The notes under the pieces: generated by a model
Database searches by the model: none
Seen by the model: only the letters and a program-made list of their open reading frames with translations
Told to the model about the DNA's origin: nothing
In this document: positions 43,723 to 51,887 of the stretch, in pieces
How the letters are laid out: each line of letters opens with the position of its first letter
Position numbering within the stretch: the stretch's first letter is position 1
Program-made: the position numbers and the translations under genes
Origin: Clostridiaceae bacterium
GTDB lineage: Bacteria > Bacillota > Clostridia > Lachnospirales > Lachnospiraceae
DNA: 64,000 nucleotides
Assembly: GCA_902362725.1 (NCBI GenBank)
Contig: CABIXM010000005.1
Location: forward strand, 1-64,000
Direction: 5' to 3'

Positions 43723-44331
43723 ATGTATAAGCCCCATACCATCGAACAATATAAAGTCTATCGCTTTCTGGAAGAAAACTTTGCGCTGGAGCATTTCCTG
43801 CTCGCTCCTTTGTCGCGCTTCGGACTGATGCTGGCGGACAAAACCGGTGAAAAAATCGCGTTTGCCTTTCTCAATGACTGTGTACAGGAAATACCTATAC
43901 CAGCTCCAGCTGCTCCAGAAACAGTAATCGCTTTTCTAAAGCAATTCCGCAGCCTTACGCCCCGCCCAGTCGTCCATGACTTTGAAGCGCTGACCCGCTG
44001 GTGGCTGGACAATCCCAACCCGCTTACCTACCAGCAGGCACTTGGTATGTCCGATGATCTCTACCACCATTTTCTGTCCCATCCTTTGATCAGTGAAGAT
44101 GACGCCCTTCGGCTGGCACGCAAAGGACTCGTTACCGAATCGGAATATGATGACCTGCAGCTATGGTATTTCAACGGCCATACAATGTCCTGCTGGTTTG
44201 GTCCTCTGGGAGTAGATGGCACCGGAAGCCTATACGGCCTGACCTTTGACTATCAAACGGCATCCCCAACAAAGACTCAGTTCTACCTATTGGATGACTA
44301 CTACCGCGTTATGAACCATCTTACAGAGTAA
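43723..44331 (+). CDS. Hypothetical element protein
   Basis: A 202-residue soluble protein starting MYKPHTIEQYKVYRFLEEN, with AAAGGAGG 9 nt before the ATG at 43723. It contains LTYQQALGMSDDLYHHFLSH and a Trp-rich region (LWYFNGHTMSCWFGPLG). It resembles uncharacterised proteins of Clostridia elements. No function can be given. Confidence 0.5.
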   Translation: MYKPHTIEQYKVYRFLEENFALEHFLLAPLSRFGLMLADKTGEKIAFAFLNDCVQEIPIPAPAAPETVIAFLKQFRSLTPRPVVHDFEALTRWWLDNPNPLTYQQALGMSDDLYHHFLSHPLISEDDALRLARKGLVTESEYDDLQLWYFNGHTMSCWFGPLGVDGTGSLYGLTFDYQTASPTKTQFYLLDDYYRVMNHLTE

Positions 44332-44397
44332 AACCTTTTCAACTACTACATATCGTACTTGTCGCTGGCTATAAATCTATATATAGTGTTTTACATC

Positions 44398-44426
44398 TTG
44401 ACAGGCACAAGATGCAGTGCTATACT
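44398..44426 (+). promoter_or_regulatory. Consensus sigma-A promoter of the leader RNA and ssb
   Basis: A perfect TTGACA (44398-44403) and TATACT (44421-44426) are separated by exactly 17 bp. Transcription should start near 44433. It is among the best promoter matches in the window and drives the structured leader and possibly ssb beyond it. Confidence 0.88.
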
Positions 44427-44432
44427 GTATCT

Positions 44433-44588
44433 GTAATTGATTTTTGTGCGTATCCCATTTGGGAATACAGGTCTTTTTGATCTGTACCGTAGGCCAAAAG
44501 CCTGCATTGCACACGCTGTTAAGTTTGTATGCAAGTGTCAGTGATTTTTTGCGCCCTTTTAGGGTCGAAAAACTGCTGGCACTTTTTT
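44433..44588 (+). ncRNA. Structured leader RNA or sRNA upstream of ssb, ending in a terminator
   Basis: A ~156-nt RNA with a compact fold. Helix P1 (TGTGC 44445-44449 with GCACA 44509-44513) encloses three consecutive hairpins: 44450-44468 (loop ATTT), 44469-44483 (loop TTTTT) and 44489-44505 (loop CAAAA). An intrinsic terminator follows (GTGTCAG 44535-44541 with CTGGCAC 44576-44582, then T6). The P1 3' strand can also pair with the terminator's 5' arm (ACAC/GTGT) or with TGCAA at 44530-44534, so switching between forms is possible. It may be a riboswitch-like attenuator of ssb or a free-standing sRNA. I do not recognise it as a known RNA class. Confidence 0.7.
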
Positions 44589-44624
44589 ATATAGATAATA
44601 ATGCCAATGGCAGAAAGGAGTGTT

Positions 44625-45026
44625 ATGGCACAGATTTTTGTGTTCGGGCGCGTCATGAACGACCTCGTACCCAAAGAAAGCCAGTCCAAACAAAGCTATG
44701 TATGCTTTGATCTGATGGAACGCACCAAAAACTGGACGCAGTTCTATCAGGTGTGGGCCTGGGATGCAGATGTCACCCGGCTCATGCAATTCAAGGTCAA
44801 AAAAGGCAGTATGATCTGGCTTGCCGGCTCACAGCGGCTGGTAGATGTTCGCATGAAGGACGGCAAATTGGAAAAGAAACTGAAGGTCAGTCTAAATGAC
44901 TTCGGTTTTCTCCCCAAACAGCCCGCCGCGGCGAACAGACAAGAGAATGACCCGGACATTACGGCGGAACCCGCACTGCCTCCCGCGGAGGTATTGGACG
45001 GTGACCGTGAATCCCTGCCGGAGTAG
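44625..45026 (+). CDS. ssb: Single-stranded DNA-binding protein
   Basis: A 133-residue OB-fold SSB (MAQIFVFGRVMNDLVPKES, then YVCFDLMERTKNWTQFYQVW, then GSMIWLAGSQRLVDVRM). The usual acidic C-terminal tip (DDDIPF) is missing; the tail ends DGDRESLPE, so contacts with host repair proteins may differ. It probably protects transferred single strands. GAAAGGAGTG precedes the ATG, 37 nt after the leader-RNA terminator, so its expression depends on read-through or a local promoter. Confidence 0.85.
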   Translation: MAQIFVFGRVMNDLVPKESQSKQSYVCFDLMERTKNWTQFYQVWAWDADVTRLMQFKVKKGSMIWLAGSQRLVDVRMKDGKLEKKLKVSLNDFGFLPKQPAAANRQENDPDITAEPALPPAEVLDGDRESLPE

Positions 45027-45042
45027 TTTACTTCGGCTCCTA

Positions 45043-45104
45043 AGAGGGACCGTATCAAGTTTTTCAGAATGAAACTGAAAGCTTGGTGCGGTCCCTCTTT
45101 TTTT
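45043..45104 (+). terminator. Intrinsic terminator after ssb
   Basis: AGAGGGACCG pairs with CGGTCCCTCT, with an inner TTTCAG/CTGAAA stem and a run of seven to eight T. Confidence 0.9.
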
Positions 45105-45142
45105 GTTTTCCAACAAATTCAGAAAAAAGGATGGTATCAAAC

Positions 45143-45958
45143 ATGAATAATGACAGAGGACTTTTGAGTGGCAGCATCACGATCCTGATTGGTGCGGTCA
45201 TCGCAATTATGGCTCTCGTGCGCAGGCCCTGGCAGATCTGGCTGCTGCTGGGCGTTTTCACTCTCTGGGGACTGTGGGTAGTTTTGATCCTGCTTCTCCC
45301 CTATATGCAGCAGGCCCAACGGCGTCGCCAGCGTCAACAGCGCACCAGACAGCTCCATGCAGAAGGCATCCAAACACGAAGTTTTGAGATTCCTGACTTG
45401 GGCGGCACCAACTCCGATGACCTTCTGGTGCGCCACACCAACCATCGTATTCTGGCATATCTGCGCTCCGCTTATCCGCAAGCCACCTTCGAGTGGTGTG
45501 AAAAGCAGCCGGAGCAGCTGATCCGCAATGGCGGTACCGGCCGAATCCGTGTGTTTGGCATTGACGAGTTTGATCACGCCGATGTGACACTGGATCAGAA
45601 CGCCAATATCAAATGCGATATGGTCAAAATCGTTCCGCTGTCCAAGGTCGGCGGAGAAACTAACGAGGATGATGCAACACCTCCGAACAGGCAGCCTGTT
45701 GATCCCCGTATCTGGTATGAAACGCAAGGACGCTCTGTACTGGAAGCACTGATCTCCGACCTTAATTCCCGTGGGCACAGTAAACTGACGCTTCGGGAAG
45801 ACGGTGATATCTGCATTGAGCAGGGCGAAGATGCTGTTTCTCAGGAGCATCTGAACAACTTTCCCCAGAAGGTCTACTGGCCCCGTCTGGCAGAGGTTCT
45901 GGAAAGCAATGGTCTGGCCGCTGAAGTCACTGCCCAGGGCATTCAGGTGTCCTGGTAA
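45143..45958 (+). CDS. Membrane protein with cytoplasmic domain
   Basis: A 271-residue protein with two N-terminal helices (GSITILIGAVIAIMALV and IWLLLGVFTLWGLWVVLILL), an Arg/Gln-rich linker and a ~180-residue cytoplasmic domain. The domain includes NHRILAYLRSAYPQATFEWC and FGIDEFDHADVTLD. The start at 45143 follows AAAGGATGG. Similar proteins occur near ssb in related elements; function unknown. Confidence 0.58.
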   Translation: MNNDRGLLSGSITILIGAVIAIMALVRRPWQIWLLLGVFTLWGLWVVLILLLPYMQQAQRRRQRQQRTRQLHAEGIQTRSFEIPDLGGTNSDDLLVRHTNHRILAYLRSAYPQATFEWCEKQPEQLIRNGGTGRIRVFGIDEFDHADVTLDQNANIKCDMVKIVPLSKVGGETNEDDATPPNRQPVDPRIWYETQGRSVLEALISDLNSRGHSKLTLREDGDICIEQGEDAVSQEHLNNFPQKVYWPRLAEVLESNGLAAEVTAQGIQVSW

Positions 45959-46003
45959 TGCTTCTGCTGCCAAGGAACACAGAGAAAGGAGTGAACTTGA
46001 CGA

Positions 46004-47077
46004 ATGAAATCAGGACTTACCATCGTGGAAATGGCACAGCAGATTGAACGCCAATCCAAACTCAAGCAAGACTATTTGCTTGATACCCGTCGGCTTCAAG
46101 TAGAACCTTTTGGTTCTCAACTTTATCTCCACACCTTTGATGACCACGATGACCCACTGGTGGAGCCACTGGAGATCAACCAGATCGCCCATCGGCAGAT
46201 CGGCACACATCTGAAGATTCCGGCTGCTTACTATGACCGTATGCTTTCCGATTATCCGGAACTGCTGGCGGAGAATGTGAATTCCTGGTTCCAGCGGGAA
46301 CCGACCCAGCGTATGGTCCGCACCCTGGATGGCACTGTACGGGCGTTTTTGAGCAACCGCTATCGCCGCATTGACAACCTGGACATTGCAGAAATCGTCC
46401 TTCCTGTCATTCAGCAAATGGAGGACGCCTATTTTGAAAGCTGCCAGATCACGGACAGCCGTATGTACATCAAGGTAGTCAACAAGCGGCTTGAAGCCGA
46501 AGTTGTACCCGGTGACATCGTGCAGTCCGGCGTTATCATCAGCAATAGTGAGGTTGGACTGGGTTCCGTCAACATCCAGCCTTTGGTCTATCGGCTGGTA
46601 TGCAGTAACGGCATGGTTGTCAACGATGCCCAGACTCGCCGTACTCACATCGGACGGGTCAATGAGGCAGACGAAAACTTCCAACTGTTCTCACAGGAGA
46701 CATTGGCCGCTGATGACCACGCATTTGCCATGAAGATCAAGGATACCGTGATGGCCGCCGTGGATGAAACACGGTTTACACGGGTAGTCGGCATGATGCG
46801 TGAAGCCACAACCGTCCAGATGAATACCACTGATATTCCCAGTGTTGTCCGTCTGGCAAGCAAGGATTTCAATATCACCGAGGAAGAAAGCACCGGCGTT
46901 CTGCAGCGTCTGATTGAAGGCAAGGATCTGACCCTCTATGGGCTATCCAATGCCGTAACACGCTTTAGTCAGGATGTGGACAGCTATGACCGCGCCACTG
47001 CCCTGGAGGGGATCGGATACAATATCCTGTCCATGCCCCGGCAGCAGTGGAACCGTATCAATCAGATGGCCGCCTGA
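46004..47077 (+). CDS. DUF932-family protein
   Basis: A 357-residue DUF932 protein, a family widespread in phages and plasmids (LEINQIAHRQIGTHLKIPA, then RAFLSNRYRRIDNLDIAE, then VYRLVCSNGMVVNDAQTRRT). The molecular role is not established; distribution suggests DNA metabolism or anti-host function. It is transcribed with the Cys-rich gene 37 nt downstream. Confidence 0.82.
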   Translation: MKSGLTIVEMAQQIERQSKLKQDYLLDTRRLQVEPFGSQLYLHTFDDHDDPLVEPLEINQIAHRQIGTHLKIPAAYYDRMLSDYPELLAENVNSWFQREPTQRMVRTLDGTVRAFLSNRYRRIDNLDIAEIVLPVIQQMEDAYFESCQITDSRMYIKVVNKRLEAEVVPGDIVQSGVIISNSEVGLGSVNIQPLVYRLVCSNGMVVNDAQTRRTHIGRVNEADENFQLFSQETLAADDHAFAMKIKDTVMAAVDETRFTRVVGMMREATTVQMNTTDIPSVVRLASKDFNITEEESTGVLQRLIEGKDLTLYGLSNAVTRFSQDVDSYDRATALEGIGYNILSMPRQQWNRINQMAA

Positions 47078-47114
47078 CCATCTGCAACCATCACATTTTT
47101 AAGGAGGAACCACT

Positions 47115-47948
47115 ATGTATAATCAGAACAGCGATTTGATGAAACAGGAAAAATTCATGCTCCCCACTATGATCGAAAGCGATTTCAGCGCCGAGGAACT
47201 GGCCGAGGACGCCGATGGTCTGCAGATGAGCTTTCCGCGTGTCAAGATTCCCGCCGGCGGCACACTCCAGTTCGAGATGCCGTCCGATGATCCGGACAAT
47301 CCTGACTATGAAAAGACTCTGGTAGGCGTCATTCTGCATAGCCACGCCACCTGCGCCTACTGGCCGGCCGGCAGCGAGTACGATGACGATACCACGCCGC
47401 TTTGTTCTTCTGCGGATGGCAAGATCGGCATCGGTACACCCGGCGGTGCCTGCGCCACCTGCGCAATGAACCGCTTTGGTTCTGCACCTGATGGCAGCAA
47501 GGGAAAAGCCTGCAAAAATATGCGTATACTCTACCTGCTCCGCAGTGGAGAGTACATGCCTCTGCAGATAAATCTGCCCCCCACCAGCATCAAACCTTTC
47601 AAAGACTTTTTGAATCGAGCTTTTATGTTCCGCTGCCGCGCCACCTGCGGAAGCATCGTGCAGATTGGTCTCAAGCGTGAGAACAACGGCACCAATGACT
47701 ACAGTGTTGCTACCTTCAAACTGCTGCAGGATTTCCAGGGCGAGGAACTGGCTCAGATCCGGGCTTACGCCAACAGTTTTAAGGAGCAGATCAAACTCCT
47801 GCTCCAACAGCGTACCGAAATCACTGAGGAGCAGCGCGACACCGGCTGCGATTATGTAATCGAGCCTGGCGCCATGACCAACGAGCCGGCAGACGGTCAC
47901 TATACTGTCAGCCAGATCAATGGTGACTGCGAGCAGCTGCCCGCATAA
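47115..47948 (+). CDS. Cys-motif hypothetical protein paired with DUF932
   Basis: A 277-residue protein with a central cysteine cluster (PLCSSADG, GGACATCAMNRFG, GKACKNMRILYLL, then RCRATCGSIVQIGL) that looks like a zinc or iron site, flanked by beta-rich sequence. AAGGAGG precedes the ATG. Similar proteins accompany DUF932 genes on Clostridia elements; an ssDNA-binding role is possible but unproven. Confidence 0.58.
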   Translation: MYNQNSDLMKQEKFMLPTMIESDFSAEELAEDADGLQMSFPRVKIPAGGTLQFEMPSDDPDNPDYEKTLVGVILHSHATCAYWPAGSEYDDDTTPLCSSADGKIGIGTPGGACATCAMNRFGSAPDGSKGKACKNMRILYLLRSGEYMPLQINLPPTSIKPFKDFLNRAFMFRCRATCGSIVQIGLKRENNGTNDYSVATFKLLQDFQGEELAQIRAYANSFKEQIKLLLQQRTEITEEQRDTGCDYVIEPGAMTNEPADGHYTVSQINGDCEQLPA

Positions 47949-47987
47949 GTATCTTGATGTGACCTGCGCCACATGACACATGAACAA

Positions 47988-48032
47988 AGGGATGCCTTCG
48001 GTTGAACACACCGGAGGTATCCCTCTTTTTTT
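47988..48032 (+). terminator. Intrinsic terminator
   Basis: AGGGATGCCTTCGG pairs with CCGGAGGTATCCCT, followed by seven T, between the Cys-motif gene and the next sigma factor. Confidence 0.88.
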
Positions 48033-48051
48033 ATTTAAGGAGGAAAATACA

Positions 48052-48591
48052 ATGTTATGTGAAGTACCATTAACCAAAGAACAACAGGCATTTGCCACCG
48101 CCCATCATAGCCTGGTCTATAAGTTTCTGAACGAAAACCGGTTGCCAGAAGATGAATTTTACGATGTAGTCATTTTCGGCTATCTGAAAGCCGTTCGGGA
48201 TTACTTTTCTGATCTCACCGCACAACAGTTCACTTTTTCCACCATCGCTAATCGGAGAATGAAATTCTGCTTATTCGATTACTTCCGTACCCAGGAGCGC
48301 CGCAAGCGCAATATGGAGGTTCTCAGTATTCATGTCGGATTATATCCTGATGGTGCACCTTTAGAAGATACCATTCCTGCCCATGACCCAATCATGCAGC
48401 AGTTGGAAATGGATCTTCTGCTCCACGAACTGGCCGGCAGAGTATCCAAGCAGCAAATGGATATTGTGCATCTGAAACAGGGCGGCTATGGTATCCGTGA
48501 GATTGCCCGCACCCAGAAGGTTCCTATGCGGCGCATTAAAGAGCTTCTGGCCGAAGTCCATGATGTGCTGTTGGACATTTGCTATGGGTAA
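48052..48591 (+). CDS. Sigma-70-family factor
   Basis: A 179-residue sigma-like protein with region-2-like sequence (FYDVVIFGYLKAVRDYF, then FTFSTIANRRMKFCLFDYFR) and a C-terminal helix-turn-helix (GGYGIREIARTQKVPMRRIKEL). The ATG at 48052 has AAGGAGG upstream; an in-frame start at 47980 would read through a terminator. It is the second sigma factor of the module and presumably controls element promoters. Confidence 0.78.
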   Translation: MLCEVPLTKEQQAFATAHHSLVYKFLNENRLPEDEFYDVVIFGYLKAVRDYFSDLTAQQFTFSTIANRRMKFCLFDYFRTQERRKRNMEVLSIHVGLYPDGAPLEDTIPAHDPIMQQLEMDLLLHELAGRVSKQQMDIVHLKQGGYGIREIARTQKVPMRRIKELLAEVHDVLLDICYG

Positions 48592-48654
48592 ACCCATTAC
48601 AGATACGAAATACCCTTACATCCACATTTTCAAAAAGATTGGAGGTCAAACCGA

Positions 48655-48900
48655 ATGAAGAAAGAAAAGAAACAGATCGTTTTGAATGGTTCTCTGCTAC
48701 GTCCACTGTCTGTTGGGCGGGGTGCGCTTCTGCACGCCGGAGGAAACATCTACCACACTTCGCGTGTGGTGGCGATTCTGGAGGAGTCGGAGGATTGCGT
48801 CCGTTTTGAAACGCAGAACTCCCACTACCATCTGTCCATGTCCCCTTTTCCGCTGGCGGCTGTCAGTCCGCTCCCTGTGAGATTGGCCGCATGTGCGTGA
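48655..48900 (+). CDS. Small hypothetical protein
   Basis: An 81-residue protein, starting MKKEKKQIVLNGSLLRPLS, with TTGGAGG upstream. The central part (NIYHTSRVVAILEESEDCVRFE) reads like a small beta-barrel. No family recognised. Confidence 0.48.
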   Translation: MKKEKKQIVLNGSLLRPLSVGRGALLHAGGNIYHTSRVVAILEESEDCVRFETQNSHYHLSMSPFPLAAVSPLPVRLAACA

Positions 48901-48956
48901 AGGGACTGTAAATGGATTGGAACAGCCGGCTCCCGCTGACTATTCCACAAGTTCTG

Positions 48957-48992
48957 GCCGTGGCGGATACCATTCCGTCACGGCTCTTTTTA
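48957..48992 (+). terminator. Terminator-like hairpin
   Basis: GCCGTGGCGGA pairs with TCCGTCACGGC (one mismatch), then TCTTTTT, 12 nt before the ATG of the YkgJ-type gene. Confidence 0.75.
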
Positions 48993-49004
48993 TGGAGGAA
49001 CAAA

Positions 49005-49688
49005 ATGAACGAAGAAATCATGAATGAAATTCAACCAGTCCGCCCCAAAGACCAGTTTACCTTTTCCTGCCGTCAATGCGGGGCGTGCTGCCGCAATATC
49101 GAAGGCTGTGTAATGGTGGAGAGTCTGGACGCCTACCGCCTGGCTCGCTATCTCCGAACAAAAGGTGAGCCCATTGAAGGAATAGAGGATTTCCTGTTCC
49201 GCTACTGCGAACCGGAACCACTGACCGAAGAAGGCTTCCCTATCTATATGCTCAAGACAAAAGCCCCAAACGGCCCCTGTATCTTCCTTATGGATGGGCG
49301 CTGTTCCGTCTACCCTGCCCGTACCCGTACCTGCCGTATCTATCCTCTTACCGTAGGTCCAGGGGAGCGTGGCCGTGATTTTGAATACTGCCTGTGTCTG
49401 GACCGGCACCGGAGCCACTTTACCGGCAGCCGGGTATCCGTCAAGGACTGGTTGTATCAGAATTTTAAGAGGGAAGACAAAGAATATGTAAAGCGGGAAT
49501 ATGAGATCGCCACCGAACTGGGCAAACTGATGCGCGCCATTGACCCTGACATGCGGCAGGGCATTGTATTCAAGGTGATCTACTACCGCTATTACAATTT
49601 TGATTTAGACCAGCCTTTTCAACCTCAGTATGAGCAGAATAACCGGCACCTGTTAGCAGACCTGCACCGGATTGCCAGGGAACAGTAA
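49005..49688 (+). CDS. YkgJ-family cysteine-cluster protein
   Basis: A 227-residue YkgJ/CxxCxxCC protein. CRQCGACC (C22, C25, C28, C29), CSVYPARTRTCRIYPL and a later CLCLDRH provide the typical metal-binding set. The family is thought to bind zinc or iron-sulfur, with unclear function. The ATG at 49005 has GGAGG upstream; the longer frame from 48912 would span a terminator. Confidence 0.8.
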   Translation: MNEEIMNEIQPVRPKDQFTFSCRQCGACCRNIEGCVMVESLDAYRLARYLRTKGEPIEGIEDFLFRYCEPEPLTEEGFPIYMLKTKAPNGPCIFLMDGRCSVYPARTRTCRIYPLTVGPGERGRDFEYCLCLDRHRSHFTGSRVSVKDWLYQNFKREDKEYVKREYEIATELGKLMRAIDPDMRQGIVFKVIYYRYYNFDLDQPFQPQYEQNNRHLLADLHRIAREQ

Positions 49689-49723
49689 AAGGCAAATGGC
49701 TTTTAGAAAGGGGGCCTCATTTT

Positions 49724-50152
49724 ATGAATTTACACGAAACAGCAATGGGGCAAAGATTTTTTAATGTTCAGCTCCCTGCACTGATCAACACACTCAAAGA
49801 TATTGCGGCGGCGCTTTCCCGCCCTGCACCATCTGCTATATCCTTTCCGGCAGACCCACGCTTTCTCACTTCGCTCTATTATGGCGAATATGAAGCAGAT
49901 GTGTTCAAGCTTGATAAACGCCTCACACCTTTTAATCAGGCAGTACAACAGAAAGAAAAAGCTCTGCTCCCGCTGCTCTCCAACGAGGCATCCATCGCTT
50001 TTGAACAGTATCAGACTGCGGTACAATGCCGCAATTCTGCTGTATTGGAGCAGGCATACGCCTCTGGTTACCGTACCGCTGTGCAGATGTTTGCGGCAGG
50101 CTTAGGCCCACAGCCGCCAATACCGGAACATGAGGAGGATAGCAATGGATGA
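49724..50152 (+). CDS. Helical hypothetical protein (DUF6809-like)
   Basis: A 142-residue protein with a helical core (FFNVQLPALINTLKDIAAAL, then YRTAVQMFAAGLG). It resembles small uncharacterised proteins of Clostridia elements (DUF6809-like, low certainty). AAAGGGGG is upstream. It overlaps the next gene by 8 nt. Confidence 0.5.
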   Translation: MNLHETAMGQRFFNVQLPALINTLKDIAAALSRPAPSAISFPADPRFLTSLYYGEYEADVFKLDKRLTPFNQAVQQKEKALLPLLSNEASIAFEQYQTAVQCRNSAVLEQAYASGYRTAVQMFAAGLGPQPPIPEHEEDSNG

Positions 50153-50630
50153 GAACAGACTGCCCGAACTGCCCCAGGAAGCTTTTCGGCCAATGATCGC
50201 ACAATCAGTCCAACTGGAACAGTTTTTGGGGGAAGAACTGATTTTTTGCTTTCGGGATCTTGATGGCGTCCATACCTTTACTACCTGCTATGGCGATATC
50301 TACAAAACAGTCAACGCACTGCGGGATTATGTCCGGCTTCTGGAATCGGTGTGCGATCAGTGGGAGCTGACTGGATTCCATCGTGCTACCTATGAGTACC
50401 ATGCAGAAAAGCTACGTAAAATTGCGGACAAGCTGCAAGCTGGTATCGGCTACGACTATGACAAAGCCGTGGAACGATGCAAAAGAAAACGAGCCCAAAA
50501 GTCCCACAGCAGCGATGTCGGGGAAGATGCCCTTCTGCTGACGGTACGGGCTGCCGACAAGTCCACTGACAATGAAAAGGAGGCTGCGCCTTATGAGGAA
50601 GATACCCCTTGGGAACCTGAACTCGAATAA
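50145..50630 (+). CDS. Hypothetical protein
   Basis: A 161-residue protein (starts MDENRLPELPQEAFRPMIAQ) with a helical middle (VNALRDYVRLLESVCDQWEL) and a charged tail. GAGGAGG sits in the end of the preceding gene. No family recognised; part of a run of coupled small genes. Confidence 0.5.
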   Translation: MDENRLPELPQEAFRPMIAQSVQLEQFLGEELIFCFRDLDGVHTFTTCYGDIYKTVNALRDYVRLLESVCDQWELTGFHRATYEYHAEKLRKIADKLQAGIGYDYDKAVERCKRKRAQKSHSSDVGEDALLLTVRAADKSTDNEKEAAPYEEDTPWEPELE

Positions 50631-50775
50631 CCCTATAAAAACATCTGTTAAAAAGTATCATGCAAACGTTGCCCGGCAATCTTCCAGAGAACGGAACCGA
50701 TTGCTGGCCTGCAAGAGCTTTGCGTTTACCCACGCCAATGTGCATGAGCACTGCCGCCACTTCCGGCGCGGATAA
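50593..50775 (+). CDS. Small basic protein overlapping the previous gene
   Basis: A 60-residue frame with AAAGGAGG placed before the ATG at 50593, overlapping the end of the previous gene by 38 nt. The C-terminus is basic and His/Cys-containing (LACKSFAFTHANVHEHCRHF), which might bind metal. Real on ribosome-site grounds only. Confidence 0.4.
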   Translation: MRKIPLGNLNSNNPIKTSVKKYHANVARQSSRERNRLLACKSFAFTHANVHEHCRHFRRG

Positions 50776-50805
50776 CCGCCCGGAAGTTACCCACGGAGGA
50801 TGCCT

Positions 50806-51345
50806 ATGGAACGAGATGAACTACGCACCACTTTAGTGAACCATCTGGAAACCCTGCGGCGCAATCTGCAGGTCGTATCCATGGAGGTGCTGAAAACCAA
50901 GTACAAAAAACCATTTGATGCCTTGCGGCAAGACATCTGTAAAGCCGCTACCGCCTATACCCGCTTTCTGGTATTTGACGGTATGCGGATCAAACACAAA
51001 TACTTTGATGAGGCCGTACCCTATATAGATGCAGCTGTGAAGCAAACCAAGCGGCTCAAACAGATCTCAGATGCTGCCTTTCAGCGCCAGGATATTGACG
51101 AGATCGAATCCCTCGCCCTTGCCCTGCGCAAAGAGATAGAAGCAGCTCTGCAGCCCTTCTATATGGGACATATGTGCCTTTATGTGACGCCGGAATGCTT
51201 TGACGACCCGCCCAAGACGCCGGAAGTCTACAACGATGCAACCGCCTGCGTCTGGCGGGATGGTACATGGCAGCTTCTGGAGGATACCAGCAACGGGTTC
51301 CTACTCTTTGTTCAATCCAAATCCAAGGAGGAAGCTGCCGCATGA
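50806..51345 (+). CDS. Hypothetical helical protein
   Basis: A 179-residue protein, mostly helical (ELRTTLVNHLETLRRNLQVV, then KRLKQISDAAFQRQDIDEIE). CGGAGG precedes the ATG at 50806. ATGA overlap couples it to the next gene. No family recognised. Confidence 0.5.
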   Translation: MERDELRTTLVNHLETLRRNLQVVSMEVLKTKYKKPFDALRQDICKAATAYTRFLVFDGMRIKHKYFDEAVPYIDAAVKQTKRLKQISDAAFQRQDIDEIESLALALRKEIEAALQPFYMGHMCLYVTPECFDDPPKTPEVYNDATACVWRDGTWQLLEDTSNGFLLFVQSKSKEEAAA

Positions 51346-51887
51346 AAAATACATCTCAGCAATATCTAAACAGCGAAGCACACGGTTATCTCATGGAGGC
51401 CAAAGCCTGCAAGCTTTTGCTCAAAGACTTGGAGCGCATCCGCGCCAAGCTCAAGCGGCACATCGAAAAGGAAGCCGCAGACCGCGAGGCAGAATTTGAA
51501 GCAGCTATGCAATACCATAGCGAAAGCGACATCCAGGAAGCCTACGGCTGGGAATTCATCAGCGAACAGCAATATGAGCGCTATCTGGAATTGTTTCGTC
51601 AGGGACGCAAAGCACTTGACGAACACAGCCCCACTGTTACAGAACTGGCTCTCTCCATCCTGAACCGCATCTTTCTGGATATTGATAGGGACTGCCGCCA
51701 ATGCGAGTTTGAAGCCCTGTCACCGGAAGAACAGCTTGCCGAGTTGAAGCGTGCTGAAGAATCCAGACAGGCATGGAAGCAGTATATCGCCAGTCTGAAA
51801 GAAATGGTCGGCTCTATGACTGGAAAGACCAATGACCACACTGCGTCAAAAAATGCAGCAACTATACACAAGGAGGATGCAAAATGA
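51342..51887 (+). CDS. Hypothetical coiled-coil protein
   Basis: A 181-residue charged, helical protein (KLLLKDLERIRAKLKRHIEK, then FEALSPEEQLAELKRAEESR). Both ends overlap neighbours by four bases, so it is translated as part of a tight operon. No family recognised. Confidence 0.5.
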   Translation: MKNTSQQYLNSEAHGYLMEAKACKLLLKDLERIRAKLKRHIEKEAADREAEFEAAMQYHSESDIQEAYGWEFISEQQYERYLELFRQGRKALDEHSPTVTELALSILNRIFLDIDRDCRQCEFEALSPEEQLAELKRAEESRQAWKQYIASLKEMVGSMTGKTNDHTASKNAATIHKEDAK

